Of a DNA stretch of 64,000 nt, positions 31,601-42,013 are shown piece by piece; position 1 is the first letter of the stretch; each line of letters starts with the position of its first letter. The DNA comes from Pseudomonas sp. LP_7_YM (GTDB lineage: Bacteria; Pseudomonadota; Gammaproteobacteria; Pseudomonadales; Pseudomonadaceae): NCBI RefSeq assembly GCF_004364435.1, contig NZ_SOCT01000003.1, positions 434,001-498,000 of the forward strand, given 5' to 3'. Under the pieces are notes generated by a model. It saw only the letters and a list, made by a program, of their open reading frames with translations, searched no databases and was not told the DNA's origin. A program made the position numbers and the translations under genes.

Positions 31601-32160
31601 GTGCGGCGAATGCGGTTCTCGGTTTCGCGGCGGCGCTCCTTGTATTTGGAGATGCCCGCCGCTTCCTCGATGAAATTGCGCAGGTCCTCGGGCTTGGCTT
31701 CGATCAGCTTGGAGATCATGCCCTGCTCGATGATCGAGTAACTGCGTGGCCCCAAGCCGGTGCCGAGGAAAATATCGGTGATGTCGCGACGACGGCATTT
31801 GGTGCCGTTCAGGTAGTAGCTGTTCTGGCTGTCGCGGGTGACTTTGCGGCGAATGGAAATTTCCGCATAGCTGGCGTATTCGCCGACCAGGGTACTGTCG
31901 GAGTTATCGAAGACCAGTTCGATACTTGCCTGACTCACCGGTTTGCGGGTGGTAGAGCCGTTGAAGATGACGTCGGTCATCGACTCGCCACGCAGATTCT
32001 TTGCCGAGCTTTCGCCCATGACCCAGCGCACCGCGTCGATGATGTTGGATTTGCCGCATCCGTTGGGGCCGACAACGGCCGCCATGTTGCCGGGAAAGTT
32101 CACCGTCGTCGGGTCGACGAACGACTTGAACCCGGCCAGCCTGATGCATTTGAGGCGCAT
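28672..32160 (-). CDS. smc: Chromosome segregation ATPase SMC
   Basis: Condensin subunit that organises and segregates the chromosome. The 1162-residue product has an N-terminal P-loop GPNGCGKSN (residues 31-39) and a QQ/E-rich coiled coil. A central hinge (about 510-650) is followed by the returning coiled coil. The C-terminal ATPase half has signature LLSGGEKALTALAL and Walker B FCMLDEVDAPLDD. It is full length. The GntR gene three bases upstream on the same strand may share its transcript. Confidence 0.97.
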   Translation of the reverse strand: MRLKCIRLAGFKSFVDPTTVNFPGNMAAVVGPNGCGKSNIIDAVRWVMGESSAKNLRGESMTDVIFNGSTTRKPVSQASIELVFDNSDSTLVGEYASYAEISIRRKVTRDSQNSYYLNGTKCRRRDITDIFLGTGLGPRSYSIIEQGMISKLIEAKPEDLRNFIEEAAGISKYKERRRETENRIRRTHENLARLTDLRDELERQLERLHRQAQAAEKYQEYKAQERQLKAQLSALRWQALNDQVAQREAVIGTQEVSFEALVADQRSADAAIERLRDGHHDLSERFNLVQGRFYSVGGDIARNEQSIQHGQQRLRQLQDDLREAERARQETESHLGHDRTLLATLGEELAMLEPEQDMTLAAAEESAAALEEAEAGMHGWQEKWDAFNLSSAEPRRQAEVQQSRIQQLETSMERLAERQRRLGEERQLLAADPEDAAILDLNEDLAGREMTVEELTTEEERLIERLEHLRIELQHAAQSQQQAQGDLQRLNGRIASLEALQQAALDPGTGTAEWLDAQQLSERPRLAEGLRVESGWELAVETVLGADLHAVLVDDFAGLDLAGFSQGDLRLVSPVADVTRIPGSLLDKVESTVDLAHWLGQVKPVETLDDALSLRAGLGAGQSLISRDGYWVGRDFLRVRRASEAESGVLARGQELQRLETEREEREATLAAVEDQLLAQREQQRLQEDSREQLRRRLQDEARQQSELKARLSAAKAKVEQLALRRTRLDEELVELVEQRALEQESLGESRLQLQDALDSMALDTEQRELLLAQRDSLRERLDHVRQEARQHKDHGNQLAVRLSSLRAQHDSTRQALERLQMQSERLTEKREQLSLGLEEGTAPLEELRLKLEALLEKRMVVDDEMRTAKNALEDADRELREAEKRRTQAEQQSQLLRGQLEQQRLEWQSLTVRRKTLQEQLHEDGYDLNGVLATLTPEANEKDAEEELGRIDARIQRLGAINLAAIDEYQQQSERKRYLDAQDADLVEALDTLENVIRKIDKETRNRFKETFDQINSGIQALFPKVFGGGSAYLELTGEDLLDTGVTIMARPPGKKNSTIHLLSGGEKALTALALVFAIFKLNPAPFCMLDEVDAPLDDANVGRYARLVKEMSQTVQFIYITHNKIAMEMADQLMGVTMHEPGCSRLVAVDVEEAMALVDA

Positions 32161-32163
32161 GGA

Positions 32164-32823
32164 TCAGTTGGCCGCCAATGCAGAAAGGATCGTCTGGCAG
32201 CTGCGCTCGGCGTAGCGGGTCAGTACGCTGCGGATGCGCACCAGATCTCGGGCGACCACGGCTTCGAGCAGTTGGCCGAAGAGGGTCAGGTACTCGCTCA
32301 TCTGCGCCTGGCGCTGCTCCAGCGCCAGATAGTAGAAGCGGCTCATGGACGGTTGCAGGTTCTCGACGGTTTCTTCCAGATAAGGGTTGTTGGCGAACGG
32401 ATAAGCGGCACGCATCACATTGAAGCTGTCTTCAACGAAGCTTTTCACATCGTTGCGCTCGCAACTGGCAATCAGCCGCTGCTGGATTTGCAGGAACGGC
32501 GCCAGGTCCAGCGTTTCCTGCCAGCTTTTGGCCACGGCCAGGCCCAGCAGGATATACAGCTCGCTCATCAACGCGCAGAGGCTCTGGATATTGTGCGCAG
32601 TGAGGACAGTCACCTGCGCCCCACGGCGCGGCAGGATAGCGATCAAGTGGCGGCGTTCGAGGATCAACAGCGCTTCACGAACCGATCCGCGGCTGACATT
32701 GAGCGACGCAGTGACTTTCTGCTCCTGAATCCGCTCCCCTGGCTTGAGCTCGCCGCGAATGATCCGCTCGGCGAGGTGATGAGCGATCTGCTCAGCGAGG
32801 CTGTCCGGTGCCTTGAACGTCAT
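32164..32823 (-). CDS. GntR-family regulator (FCD type), next to xdhA
   Basis: Regulator of 219 residues with an N-terminal winged helix (SLAEQIAHHLAERIIRGELK, then VSRGSVREALLILE) and an FCD-type all-helical ligand domain. The ATG at 32823 gives a typical N-terminus. It is divergent from xdhABC across a 282-base gap and three bases upstream of smc, so it is a candidate regulator of xanthine dehydrogenase as well as a possible co-transcribed neighbour of smc. Confidence 0.87.
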   Translation of the reverse strand: MTFKAPDSLAEQIAHHLAERIIRGELKPGERIQEQKVTASLNVSRGSVREALLILERRHLIAILPRRGAQVTVLTAHNIQSLCALMSELYILLGLAVAKSWQETLDLAPFLQIQQRLIASCERNDVKSFVEDSFNVMRAAYPFANNPYLEETVENLQPSMSRFYYLALEQRQAQMSEYLTLFGQLLEAVVARDLVRIRSVLTRYAERSCQTILSALAAN

Positions 32824-33003
32824 TTCTCTACTTTCAACCAATAACTGCCTACAAGCGGCGGAGTGTATCGCACTGGACACCCGTGGCGCAGGGCCATGTC
32901 ACGCAAACTGGCACGAAATAAGCAAAAGCTTAAGCAATACATCACGTTTTTATTGCAACGTTCTGCCGTCAAAAATCGGCAAACCCGGCAAAACTCAATT
33001 TCT

Positions 33004-33017
33004 TGACTTACAGGTCA
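33004..33017 (+). promoter_or_regulatory. TGACTTACAGGTCA palindrome upstream of xdhA
   Basis: An inverted repeat TGAC-N6-GTCA lies 89 bases before the xdhA start. A near twin, TGACTTTTCAGTCA, lies 82 bases before the purine permease start at 40596. The shared form and position suggest a common regulator; which one is not known. Confidence 0.45.
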
Positions 33018-33105
33018 GATTTTCGTTGACCCAATAGTTAGAACTGATAGATTCATCGACAGGTTCGATGACCCCTTCCAGTAAAAGAAAAGCGAGGCAC
33101 AACCG

Positions 33106-34575
33106 GTGATCCAGTTTTTACTGAACCAAGCGCTGAAAACCGAGCATGCCCTGGACCCCAACATGACGGTGCTCAATTATTTGCGCGAGCATTTGCACAA
33201 AACCGGGACCAAGGAAGGCTGCGCCAGCGGCGACTGCGGGGCCTGCACGGTGGTGATCGGCGAATTGAGTACAGACGACCATGGTCAGGATCATCTGAAC
33301 TACCGCAGCCTCAATGCCTGCCTGACCTTCGTCGCCTCCCTTCATGGCAAGCAATTGATCAGCGTCGAAGATCTCAAGCACCAGGGTCAGTTGCACAGCG
33401 TGCAGAGGGCCATGGTCGATTGTCACGGCTCGCAATGCGGCTTTTGCACCCCGGGTTTTGTGATGTCGCTGTTTGCATTGCAGAAGAACAGCGACGAAGC
33501 CGACTCTGCGAAGGAAAAACACGCTCAGGCCCATGAAGCGCTCGCGGGCAATCTGTGCCGCTGCACCGGCTACCGCCCGATCTTCGCCGCCGCTGAGCAG
33601 GCGTGTGGTCAACGCCAGCCCGATCAGTTCGATGAACATAAAGCACAGACCATCACCCGCCTCAGAGCCATCAAACCCGTGCAAACCGCCGAGCTGAGTG
33701 GCGGCGACAGGCGCTGCCTGGTGCCGCTGACCGTGGCTGATCTCGCAGACCTGTATGACGCCTACCCGCAAGCCCGCCTGTTGGCAGGCGGTACCGATCT
33801 GGCGCTGGAGGTCACGCAGTTGCATCGCACCCTGCCGGTGATGATCTACGTCGGCAACGTCGCCGACATGAAGAAAATCGAGCACTACGACGACCGGATC
33901 GAAATCGGTGCGGCGACGGCGCTGACCGACTGCTATGAAGCACTGAGCAACGAATATCCGGATTTCGGCCAATTGCTGCACCGTTTTGCGTCATTGCAGA
34001 TCCGCAATCAAGGCACGCTGGGCGGCAACATCGCAAACGCCTCGCCAATTGGCGATTCGCCTCCCCTGCTCATTGCGCTGGGCGCGAAGATCGTCCTGCG
34101 CAAAGGCACGCAAAGCCGCACGCTGGCGCTGGAGGATTACTTCATCGATTACCGCGTCACGGCACGTCAGGAAAGCGAGTTCATCGAGAAGATCATCGTG
34201 CCCAAGGCCGACGCCAGCCAGGCATTCCGCGCTTACAAGGTTTCCAAGCGGCTTGACGACGATATCTCGGCGGTCTGCGCCGCCTTTCGGGTGCAAGTGG
34301 ACAATGGCGTGGTCATTGAAGCGCGTATGGCGTTCGGCGGCATGGCTGCGATCCCTAAACGCGCGGCCCATTGCGAGCAAGTCCTGATCGGACAGCCCTG
34401 GACGCAGGCCACGGTCGAGCGCGCCTGCGCTGCGCTGGAGCAAGACTTCACCCCGCTTTCGGACTTTCGCGCCAGCAAGGAATACCGCCTGCTCAGCGCG
34501 CAGAATCTGTTGCGCAAATATTTCATCGAGCTGCAAACGCCACACATCGAGACCCGGGTGACCGCTTATGTCTAA
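33106..34575 (+). CDS. xdhA: Xanthine dehydrogenase, iron-sulfur/FAD subunit
   Basis: Small subunit of xanthine dehydrogenase, carrying two 2Fe-2S clusters and FAD. The 489-residue product (GTG start) has plant-type ferredoxin cysteines in GCASGDCGAC (C39, C44, C47) with C72, and the second cluster cysteines in QCGFCTPGF (C111, C114) and LCRCTGYRP. An FAD domain with LLAGGTDLALEV and TLGGNIANASPIGD follows. It overlaps xdhB by eight bases. Confidence 0.96.
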   Translation: MIQFLLNQALKTEHALDPNMTVLNYLREHLHKTGTKEGCASGDCGACTVVIGELSTDDHGQDHLNYRSLNACLTFVASLHGKQLISVEDLKHQGQLHSVQRAMVDCHGSQCGFCTPGFVMSLFALQKNSDEADSAKEKHAQAHEALAGNLCRCTGYRPIFAAAEQACGQRQPDQFDEHKAQTITRLRAIKPVQTAELSGGDRRCLVPLTVADLADLYDAYPQARLLAGGTDLALEVTQLHRTLPVMIYVGNVADMKKIEHYDDRIEIGAATALTDCYEALSNEYPDFGQLLHRFASLQIRNQGTLGGNIANASPIGDSPPLLIALGAKIVLRKGTQSRTLALEDYFIDYRVTARQESEFIEKIIVPKADASQAFRAYKVSKRLDDDISAVCAAFRVQVDNGVVIEARMAFGGMAAIPKRAAHCEQVLIGQPWTQATVERACAALEQDFTPLSDFRASKEYRLLSAQNLLRKYFIELQTPHIETRVTAYV

Positions 34576-36985
34576 CCATCAGCCAATCAAAACCCAGGAA
34601 GAACTGGTCGCACTGTTTCAGCAGGATCTCACCACCGGCGTCGGGCGCAGCGTCAAGCACGACAGTGCCGACAAGCACGTGTCCGGCGAGGCAATCTACA
34701 TCGACGACCGACTGGAATTTCCCAATCAGCTTCATGTGTATGCGCGCATGTCCGATCGGGCCCATGCCCGGATCGTTAAGGTCGATGTGTCACCCTGTTA
34801 TGGCTTCGAAGGCGTGCGCATTGCCATTACCCATGAAGACATTCCGGGCTTGAAGGACATCGGCCCGCTGTTGCCGGGCGATCCGCTGCTGGCTATCGAC
34901 ATCGTGGAGTTTGTCGGTCAACCGGTGATTGCCGTCGCCGCCCGGGATCTGGACACCGCACGCAAGGCTGCGATGGCCGCGATCATCGAATACGAAGACC
35001 TGGAGCCGGTATTGGACGTGGTCCAGGCCTACCGCAACAAGCATTTCGTGCTCGACAGCCACACGCACAAACGCGGCGATTCAGCCACTGCGCTGGATGC
35101 AGCACCGAATCGCATTCAGGGCACGCTGCACATCGGCGGGCAGGAACACTTCTATCTGGAGACACAGATTTCCTCAGTGATGCCCACTGAAGACGGCGGA
35201 ATGATCGTGTATTGCTCGACCCAGAACCCGACCGAAGTGCAGAAGCTGGTAGCCGAAGTGCTCGATGTATCGATGAACAAAATCGTGGTCGACATGCGCC
35301 GCATGGGCGGTGGCTTTGGCGGCAAGGAAACCCAGGCGGCCAGCCCGGCGTGCCTGTGCGCAGTGATCGCGCGCCTAACCGGCCAGCCGACCAAGATGCG
35401 CCTGCCGCGGGTCGAGGACATGCTCATGACCGGCAAGCGCCACCCCTTCTATGTCGAGTACGACGCAGGCTTCGACAATGACGGTCGCCTGCACGGGATT
35501 CAGCTGGAGCTGGCCGGCAACTGCGGCTACTCGCCGGACCTTTCGGCATCGATAGTCGACCGCGCGATGTTTCATGCCGATAATTCGTATTACCTGGGCG
35601 ACGCGACGATCAACGGTCACCGCTGCAAGACCAACACGGCGTCGAATACCGCCTATCGTGGCTTTGGCGGCCCACAGGGCATGGTTGCCATCGAGGAGGT
35701 GATGGACGCCATTGCCCGGCACCTGGGCAAGGATCCGCTTGCGGTACGCAAGGCCAACTATTACGGCAAGACCGAGCGCAACGTCACGCATTATCACCAG
35801 CAAGTCGAGCACAACCTGCTCGAGGAAATGACCGCCGAACTGGAAGAAAGCAGCCAGTACGCCGAGCGGCGCAAAGCCATCGAAGCCTACAACGCCAGCA
35901 GCCCGATCCTGAAGAAAGGCCTGGCGTTGACGCCGGTAAAATTCGGTATTTCCTTCACTGCCAGCTTCCTCAACCAGGCCGGTGCGCTGATTCATATCTA
36001 CACCGACGGCAGCATTCACCTGAACCACGGCGGCACCGAGATGGGTCAGGGCCTGAACATCAAGGTCGCACAGGTGGTGGCCGAGGTGTTTCAGGTGGCC
36101 ATCGACCGCGTGCAGATCACCGCGACCAATACCGATAAAGTCCCGAACACTTCGCCCACCGCCGCCTCCAGCGGCGCGGACCTGAACGGCAAGGCGGCGC
36201 AGAACGCGGCCGAAACCATCAAGCAGCGGCTGATCGAGTTTGCAGCCCGGCATTACAAGTGTGAGGCGTCGCACGTCGAGTTCCGCAATGGCCATGTGCG
36301 TGTCGGTGAGCAGGTCATCACCTTCGACACGCTTGCGCAGCAGGCGTGGATGGGCCAGGTGTCGCTGTCCAGCACCGGCTATTACAAGACGCCGAAGATC
36401 TTCTACGACCGCAGCCTGGCAAGGGGAAGGCCGTTCTACTACTTCGCCTTCGGCGCGGCGTGCACCGAAGTGATCGTCGATACCCTGACCGGCGAATACA
36501 AGATGCTGCGCACTGACATCCTGCACGACGTCGGCGCTTCGTTGAACCCGGCTATCGACATCGGTCAGGTGGAGGGTGGCTACATTCAGGGCGTGGGCTG
36601 GCTGACCACCGAAGAGCTGGTGTGGAACGCCAAGGGCAAGCTGATGACCAACAGCCCGGCCGGGTACAAGATCCCGGCCGTGGCGGACATGCCGACCGAT
36701 CTGCGGGTCAGGCTGGTGGAGAATCGCAAGAACCCGGAAGACACGGTGTTCCATTCCAAGGCGGTGGGTGAGCCGCCATTCATGCTGGGCATCGCAGCGT
36801 GGTGTGCGATCAAGGACGCGGTGGCGAGTCTGGGCGATTACCGGCATCAACCGAAGATCGACGCACCCGCCACGCCGGAGCGAGTGCTGTGGGGCTGCGA
36901 GCAGATGCGCCAGTTGAAGATGGCGAGCGCGCAGGCCGTTAGTGTTGCCCATGAATTGTCCGTTGCCCCGGTCTTGCAGGCGTGA
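34568..36985 (+). CDS. xdhB: Xanthine dehydrogenase, molybdopterin subunit
   Basis: Catalytic molybdenum subunit that hydroxylates hypoxanthine and xanthine to urate. The 805-residue product shows MGGGFGGKE, a Moco-binding glycine motif, then RGFGGPQG with the substrate-binding arginine region. GGTEMGQGLNIK and the C-terminal KAVGEPPFMLG, with the catalytic-glutamate GEPP segment, follow. Length is normal. Its start overlaps xdhA, so the two are translationally coupled. Confidence 0.96.
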   Translation: MSNHQPIKTQEELVALFQQDLTTGVGRSVKHDSADKHVSGEAIYIDDRLEFPNQLHVYARMSDRAHARIVKVDVSPCYGFEGVRIAITHEDIPGLKDIGPLLPGDPLLAIDIVEFVGQPVIAVAARDLDTARKAAMAAIIEYEDLEPVLDVVQAYRNKHFVLDSHTHKRGDSATALDAAPNRIQGTLHIGGQEHFYLETQISSVMPTEDGGMIVYCSTQNPTEVQKLVAEVLDVSMNKIVVDMRRMGGGFGGKETQAASPACLCAVIARLTGQPTKMRLPRVEDMLMTGKRHPFYVEYDAGFDNDGRLHGIQLELAGNCGYSPDLSASIVDRAMFHADNSYYLGDATINGHRCKTNTASNTAYRGFGGPQGMVAIEEVMDAIARHLGKDPLAVRKANYYGKTERNVTHYHQQVEHNLLEEMTAELEESSQYAERRKAIEAYNASSPILKKGLALTPVKFGISFTASFLNQAGALIHIYTDGSIHLNHGGTEMGQGLNIKVAQVVAEVFQVAIDRVQITATNTDKVPNTSPTAASSGADLNGKAAQNAAETIKQRLIEFAARHYKCEASHVEFRNGHVRVGEQVITFDTLAQQAWMGQVSLSSTGYYKTPKIFYDRSLARGRPFYYFAFGAACTEVIVDTLTGEYKMLRTDILHDVGASLNPAIDIGQVEGGYIQGVGWLTTEELVWNAKGKLMTNSPAGYKIPAVADMPTDLRVRLVENRKNPEDTVFHSKAVGEPPFMLGIAAWCAIKDAVASLGDYRHQPKIDAPATPERVLWGCEQMRQLKMASAQAVSVAHELSVAPVLQA

Positions 36986-37218
36986 GCGGTCAACTCTGTG
37001 GGCGTAAATTGGTTCGCGATGATCGATCAAAGCGCGTAAGTACGTCGGATGTGCCGGCCCATCGTGAACGAATTCGTTTCCACAGCGATGGGTGCAAGAC
37101 CGAAAGACTGGGGTAAATCCTTTTGGGATGAGCCTGGTGTGAACCGCGGCGGGACGAATAGGCCCCAATGACCGACGAAGATTTTTTGATCCGCTACACA
37201 GGTGATCAGGAGAAGCAC

Positions 37219-38058
37219 ATGAACAACTGGATCAGCGCCCTCGCCGAGTTTCAAACCCAGGGGCAAGCCTGCGTACTGGTGACGATCATCGACGAGCGTG
37301 GCTCTACGCCGCGCAATGCCGGTTCGAAAATGGTGGTCAGCGCCGAGCGGATTTACGGCACCATCGGCGGCGGTCATCTGGAATACAAGGCCATGGAAAT
37401 CGCCCGCCAGATGCTCGTCAGCGGCAGCCAGCAGACCCGCCTGGAACGCTTCAGCCTCGGCGCCAGTCTGGGCCAGTGTTGCGGCGGAGTGAATGTGCTG
37501 CTGTTCGAACCCATGGGTCAGCCCCAGGCACAGATCGCCGTATTCGGTGCCGGCCATGTCGGTCGCGCACTGGTGCCGCTGCTGGCCAGCCTGCCCTGCC
37601 ATGTACGCTGGATAGACTCGCGGGAAACGGAGTTCCCGACGCACATGCCCGAAGGCGTAACGAAGATCATCAATGACGAGGTCATCGACGAAGTGGATAG
37701 CCTGCCGGCTGGCAGTTATTGCATCGTCATGACGCATAATCACGCGCTGGACCTGGAACTGACAGCGGCAATCCTCAAGCGCGGCGATTTCAACTGGTTC
37801 GGCCTGATCGGCTCGAAGACCAAGCGCATGAAGTTCGAGCATCGCCTGCGCGAACGAGGCTTCGATCCCGCACTGGTACAGCGGATGCGCTGCCCCATGG
37901 GTCTGGCTGAAGTAAAGGGCAAGCTGCCGATGGAAATCGCCGTATCGGTAGCCGCCGAGGTGATCGCCACCTACAACGCCACCTTTGGTGAACAGAGTTC
38001 GACGTCCGAACCCGTTGCCAGACTGATGCCCGCTTCCCGCCGAAGCCAGGCGCAATGA
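37219..38058 (+). CDS. xdhC: Xanthine dehydrogenase accessory protein XdhC
   Basis: Molybdenum-cofactor chaperone that inserts sulfurated cofactor into XdhB. The 279-residue product has the N-terminal TIIDERGSTPRNAGSKMVV and GTIGGGHLEYKA motifs. A Rossmann-like C-terminal domain (VFGAGHVGRALVPLL ... FGLIGSKTKRM) follows. The ATG at 37219 was chosen because AGGAG lies seven bases upstream; an in-frame ATG at 37168 lacks one. The 233-base gap from xdhB shows no other feature. Confidence 0.94.
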   Translation: MNNWISALAEFQTQGQACVLVTIIDERGSTPRNAGSKMVVSAERIYGTIGGGHLEYKAMEIARQMLVSGSQQTRLERFSLGASLGQCCGGVNVLLFEPMGQPQAQIAVFGAGHVGRALVPLLASLPCHVRWIDSRETEFPTHMPEGVTKIINDEVIDEVDSLPAGSYCIVMTHNHALDLELTAAILKRGDFNWFGLIGSKTKRMKFEHRLRERGFDPALVQRMRCPMGLAEVKGKLPMEIAVSVAAEVIATYNATFGEQSSTSEPVARLMPASRRSQAQ

Positions 38059-38082
38059 ACCCTAGAAGAACGAATTGTAAAC

Positions 38083-39387
<1,305 letters not shown>

Positions 39388-39487
39388 GGTTCTTGACAGG
39401 TCGTCACAGCGCAAAACCACCGTGGGGTGATCCGCTCACTCCCACAGGTCTTGTATTCGCCGCAATAGCTGCAACGAACTTATACGG

Positions 39488-40252
39488 TCAAACCGTCGTA
39501 CTACGCCCCGGCTTTTTCTTCGGCAACATCAGGTGCGAAAACACCGCGTGCAAATCATCGGACGCGCTGTCTTCGTCGAGGCTGAGCTTGCTGTCGATAT
39601 GGTCCATGTGATGCATCATCAGGCTCACCGCCAGGGTCGCATCACGGGCTTCGATGGCGTCGATCAACTGGGTGTGTTCATCGTAGGAACAGTGTGAGCG
39701 GTTGCCGCTTTCGTACTGGGCGATGATCAACGACGTCTGTGATACCAGGCTGCGCTGAAAGCTGATCAGCGGCGCGTTCTTCGCGGCTTCAGCAAGCTTG
39801 AGGTGGAACTCACCCGACAGGCGAATACCCGCTCCACGATCCCCTCGGGAGAAGCTGTCGCGTTCGTCACTGACCATTTTGCGCAGCTCGCTGAGCTGTT
39901 CGGTACTGGCATGTTCGACCGCCAGTTCAGTGATGGCCTTCTCGACCATGCGCCGGGCGAAAAACACCTGACGGGCCTCTTCGACACTTGGGCTTGCGAC
40001 CACCGCACCGCGGTTCGGACGCAGCAAAACCACACCCTCATGGGCCAGACGCGACAGCGCGCGGCGAATGATGGTGCGGCTGACCCCGAAAATCTCGCCC
40101 AACGCTTCTTCGGACAGCTTGGTGCCGGGCGCCAGCCGCTGTTCGAGAATGGCTTCGAAAATGTGCGCGTAGACAATGTCGTCCTGGGTGCCGCTGCGGC
40201 CCACCTTGGCGGTGCGCGGTTGTTTCTTGAGAGGTTGCAACTGATCGTTCAT
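39488..40252 (-). CDS. GntR-family regulator (FCD type), next to the purine permease
   Basis: Regulator of 254 residues with a winged helix (EALGEIFGVSRTIIRRALSRLAHEG) and an FCD ligand domain with the metal-binding histidines expected in GEFHLKLAEAA and LMMHHMDHI. It is divergent from the purine permease across a 343-base AT-rich region that holds several copies of a TTGTATACAA-like palindrome, a form often bound by FCD regulators. It is therefore the best candidate controller of the purine and ureide genes. The start at 40252 has AAGAG upstream; GTG 40258 is an alternative. Confidence 0.88.
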   Translation of the reverse strand: MNDQLQPLKKQPRTAKVGRSGTQDDIVYAHIFEAILEQRLAPGTKLSEEALGEIFGVSRTIIRRALSRLAHEGVVLLRPNRGAVVASPSVEEARQVFFARRMVEKAITELAVEHASTEQLSELRKMVSDERDSFSRGDRGAGIRLSGEFHLKLAEAAKNAPLISFQRSLVSQTSLIIAQYESGNRSHCSYDEHTQLIDAIEARDATLAVSLMMHHMDHIDSKLSLDEDSASDDLHAVFSHLMLPKKKPGRSTTV

Positions 40253-40358
40253 GGGCACTCTTAAAGCTGAATGCGGCGCATTGGCCGTAACCGTGGCTGC
40301 TTAATGACAAAAGCAATAGCAGATATCAGTGCAAAGTCACAGTAAAAGTAATGGCGCA

Positions 40359-40368
40359 TTGTACACAC
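40359..40368. promoter_or_regulatory. Degenerate GntR-type operator, proximal to the regulator
   Basis: TTGTACACAC matches TTGTATACAA at eight of ten positions and lies 107 bases upstream of the GntR start, a plausible autoregulatory site. Confidence 0.35.
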
Positions 40369-40407
40369 TGCGTAAGGTCTTCACAGGTTTCTGCAACGCC
40401 TGGCTTT

Positions 40408-40417
40408 ATGCATACAA
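40408..40417. promoter_or_regulatory. Degenerate GntR-type operator, middle copy
   Basis: ATGCATACAA matches TTGTATACAA at eight of ten positions, between the GntR and permease genes. Confidence 0.35.
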
Positions 40418-40464
40418 TCAATCAGTTAAAAATAGTTGAATATAAAAAACATTATTTGCATTTG

Positions 40465-40474
40465 TTGTATACAA
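40465..40474. promoter_or_regulatory. Perfect TTGTATACAA palindrome upstream of the purine permease
   Basis: A perfect ten-base palindrome in an AT-rich stretch, 122 bases before the permease start. The identical sequence lies 100 bases before puuE, and one-mismatch copies lie before uraH and the urea transporter. Confidence 0.65.
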
Positions 40475-40500
40475 AAGCATAATTCATCTGCGTGATTTTC

Positions 40501-40514
40501 TGACTTTTCAGTCA
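40501..40514 (+). promoter_or_regulatory. TGACTTTTCAGTCA palindrome upstream of the purine permease
   Basis: Perfect inverted repeat TGACT-N4-AGTCA, 82 bases before the permease start, nearly identical to the element at 33004 in front of xdhA. Confidence 0.45.
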
Positions 40515-40566
40515 ATAAATTGCGCCACCAACTGATTCGCCTCACGGAGCAGTCACCGCTCTGAAA

Positions 40567-40574
40567 AACAACAA
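40567..40574 (+). promoter_or_regulatory. CA motif (Hfq/Crc site) in the purine permease leader
   Basis: AACAACAA fits the AANAANAA motif recognised by Hfq/Crc in Pseudomonas. It lies 22 bases before the GTG start, close to the ribosome site, where it would allow translational catabolite repression. Confidence 0.5.
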
Positions 40575-40595
40575 GAACGTTCCGAGGATTTCATT

Positions 40596-41942
40596 GTGCA
40601 AAGTCGCAAAACCGAAGCTGCGTCGCTGGATACCACGCCACCGCGCACCGGGCTGCTTGAACGCATCTTCAAGCTGAGCCTGCATGGCACGACCGCTCGA
40701 ACCGAGTTGCTGGCGGGGCTCACGACCTTCATCACCATGGCCTATATCATTTTCGTCAACCCCAATATCATGGCTGACGCCGGCATCGATCATGGCGCCG
40801 CGTTCGTCGCCACCTGCATCGCCGCTGCGCTGGGCTGCCTGTTGATGGGGCTGTATGCCAACTGGCCGGTGGGTCTGGCTCCGGGCATGGGGCTCAATGC
40901 ATTCTTCACCTACACCGTGGTCGGCACCATGGGTTACAGCTGGCAGACGGCGCTGGGTGCAGTATTTATCTCCGGGCTGATCTTCATGGTTCTGACCCTG
41001 TCACGCGTCCGCGAATGGCTGCTCAACAGCATTCCGCTGAGCCTGCGTTTTGCGATGGGCGCTGGCGTGGGTCTGTTTCTTGGCCTGATCGGCCTGAAAA
41101 CCGCCGGCATCGTGGTCGACAGTCCAGCGACGCTGATCAAACTCGGCTCGTTGCGCGAGCCTGGTCCGCTGCTGGCGGCCATCTGCTTTCTGATGATCGC
41201 CGTGCTGAGTTATCACAGGGTATTCGGCGCGATTCTGATCAGCATCATCGCCGTGACCCTGGCCGGTTGGGGTCTGGGCCTGGTGCATTACAACGGTATC
41301 TGGTCTGCCCCACCGAGCCTGGCGCCGACCTGGATGGCGATGGACATCGCCGGTGTGTTCAACGTCAGCATGATCAGCGTGGTGCTGGCGTTTCTGTTCG
41401 TGCACATGTTCGACACCGCTGGCACGCTGATGGGGGTGGCGCAACGCGCAGGGCTGGTGAACGAGGATGGCCGCATCGAAAACCTGTCCCGCGCACTCAA
41501 GGCCGATAGCGCCTCAAGCGTATTCGGCGCAATGGTCGGCGTGCCACCGGTCACCAGCTATGTGGAAAGTGCTTCGGGTGTGGCAGCCGGGGGTCGCACC
41601 GGACTGACCGCAGTGGCCGTCGGGCTGCTGTTCGTCGCCGCAATGTTCTTCGCACCGCTGGCCGGCATGATTCCCCCTTATGCCACCGCCGGCGCGCTGA
41701 TCTATGTGGCGATGCTGATGATGGGCGGCATGGCCCATATCGATTGGAACGAGACCACTGACTCCATCCCTGCCGTTGTCACGGCGATCATGATGCCATT
41801 GACGTTCTCCGTGGCTGACGGCATTGCCTTGGGCTTCATCACTTATGTAGTGCTGAAAGCGGGCACTGGGCGTTTTAAGGAGATTTCGCCAAGCCTTTGG
41901 GTGTTGTGCGCGATCTTCATTGCCAAGTTCGTGTTTTTGTAG
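40596..41942 (+). CDS. Purine permease, NCS2/AzgA type
   Basis: Inner-membrane uptake of adenine, guanine or hypoxanthine by proton symport. The 448-residue product has about twelve to fourteen helices, with the AzgA-type TFITMAYIIFVNP, APGMGLNAFFTY and VGVPPVTSYVESASGVAAGGRTG motifs. The GTG start at 40596 is preceded by GAGGA. Being next to guaD and under the shared palindromes, it likely feeds GuaD and xanthine dehydrogenase. Confidence 0.93.
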   Translation: MQSRKTEAASLDTTPPRTGLLERIFKLSLHGTTARTELLAGLTTFITMAYIIFVNPNIMADAGIDHGAAFVATCIAAALGCLLMGLYANWPVGLAPGMGLNAFFTYTVVGTMGYSWQTALGAVFISGLIFMVLTLSRVREWLLNSIPLSLRFAMGAGVGLFLGLIGLKTAGIVVDSPATLIKLGSLREPGPLLAAICFLMIAVLSYHRVFGAILISIIAVTLAGWGLGLVHYNGIWSAPPSLAPTWMAMDIAGVFNVSMISVVLAFLFVHMFDTAGTLMGVAQRAGLVNEDGRIENLSRALKADSASSVFGAMVGVPPVTSYVESASGVAAGGRTGLTAVAVGLLFVAAMFFAPLAGMIPPYATAGALIYVAMLMMGGMAHIDWNETTDSIPAVVTAIMMPLTFSVADGIALGFITYVVLKAGTGRFKEISPSLWVLCAIFIAKFVFL

Positions 41943-42013
41943 CTTCACTGCAATAACGAGCCCTGCGTCTTGCACAGAGATGCGGGCAATTTTCAGATAA
42001 AGGAGAAACCCGC

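Noticed and set aside
31213..32844. Plus-strand open frame of 543 codons across smc and the GntR gene
   Set aside because: It spans two well-supported minus-strand genes and their junction and has no coherent protein features.
32909..32925. Sigma-54 promoter upstream of xdhA (TGGCACGAAATAAGC)
   Set aside because: The -24 half looks good but the -12 TTGCW half is missing.
35375..37168. Minus-strand open frame of 597 codons across xdhB
   Set aside because: It is the antisense shadow of a GC-rich gene: the plus strand encodes a full, motif-complete xanthine dehydrogenase subunit, and the antisense product has no recognisable domain.
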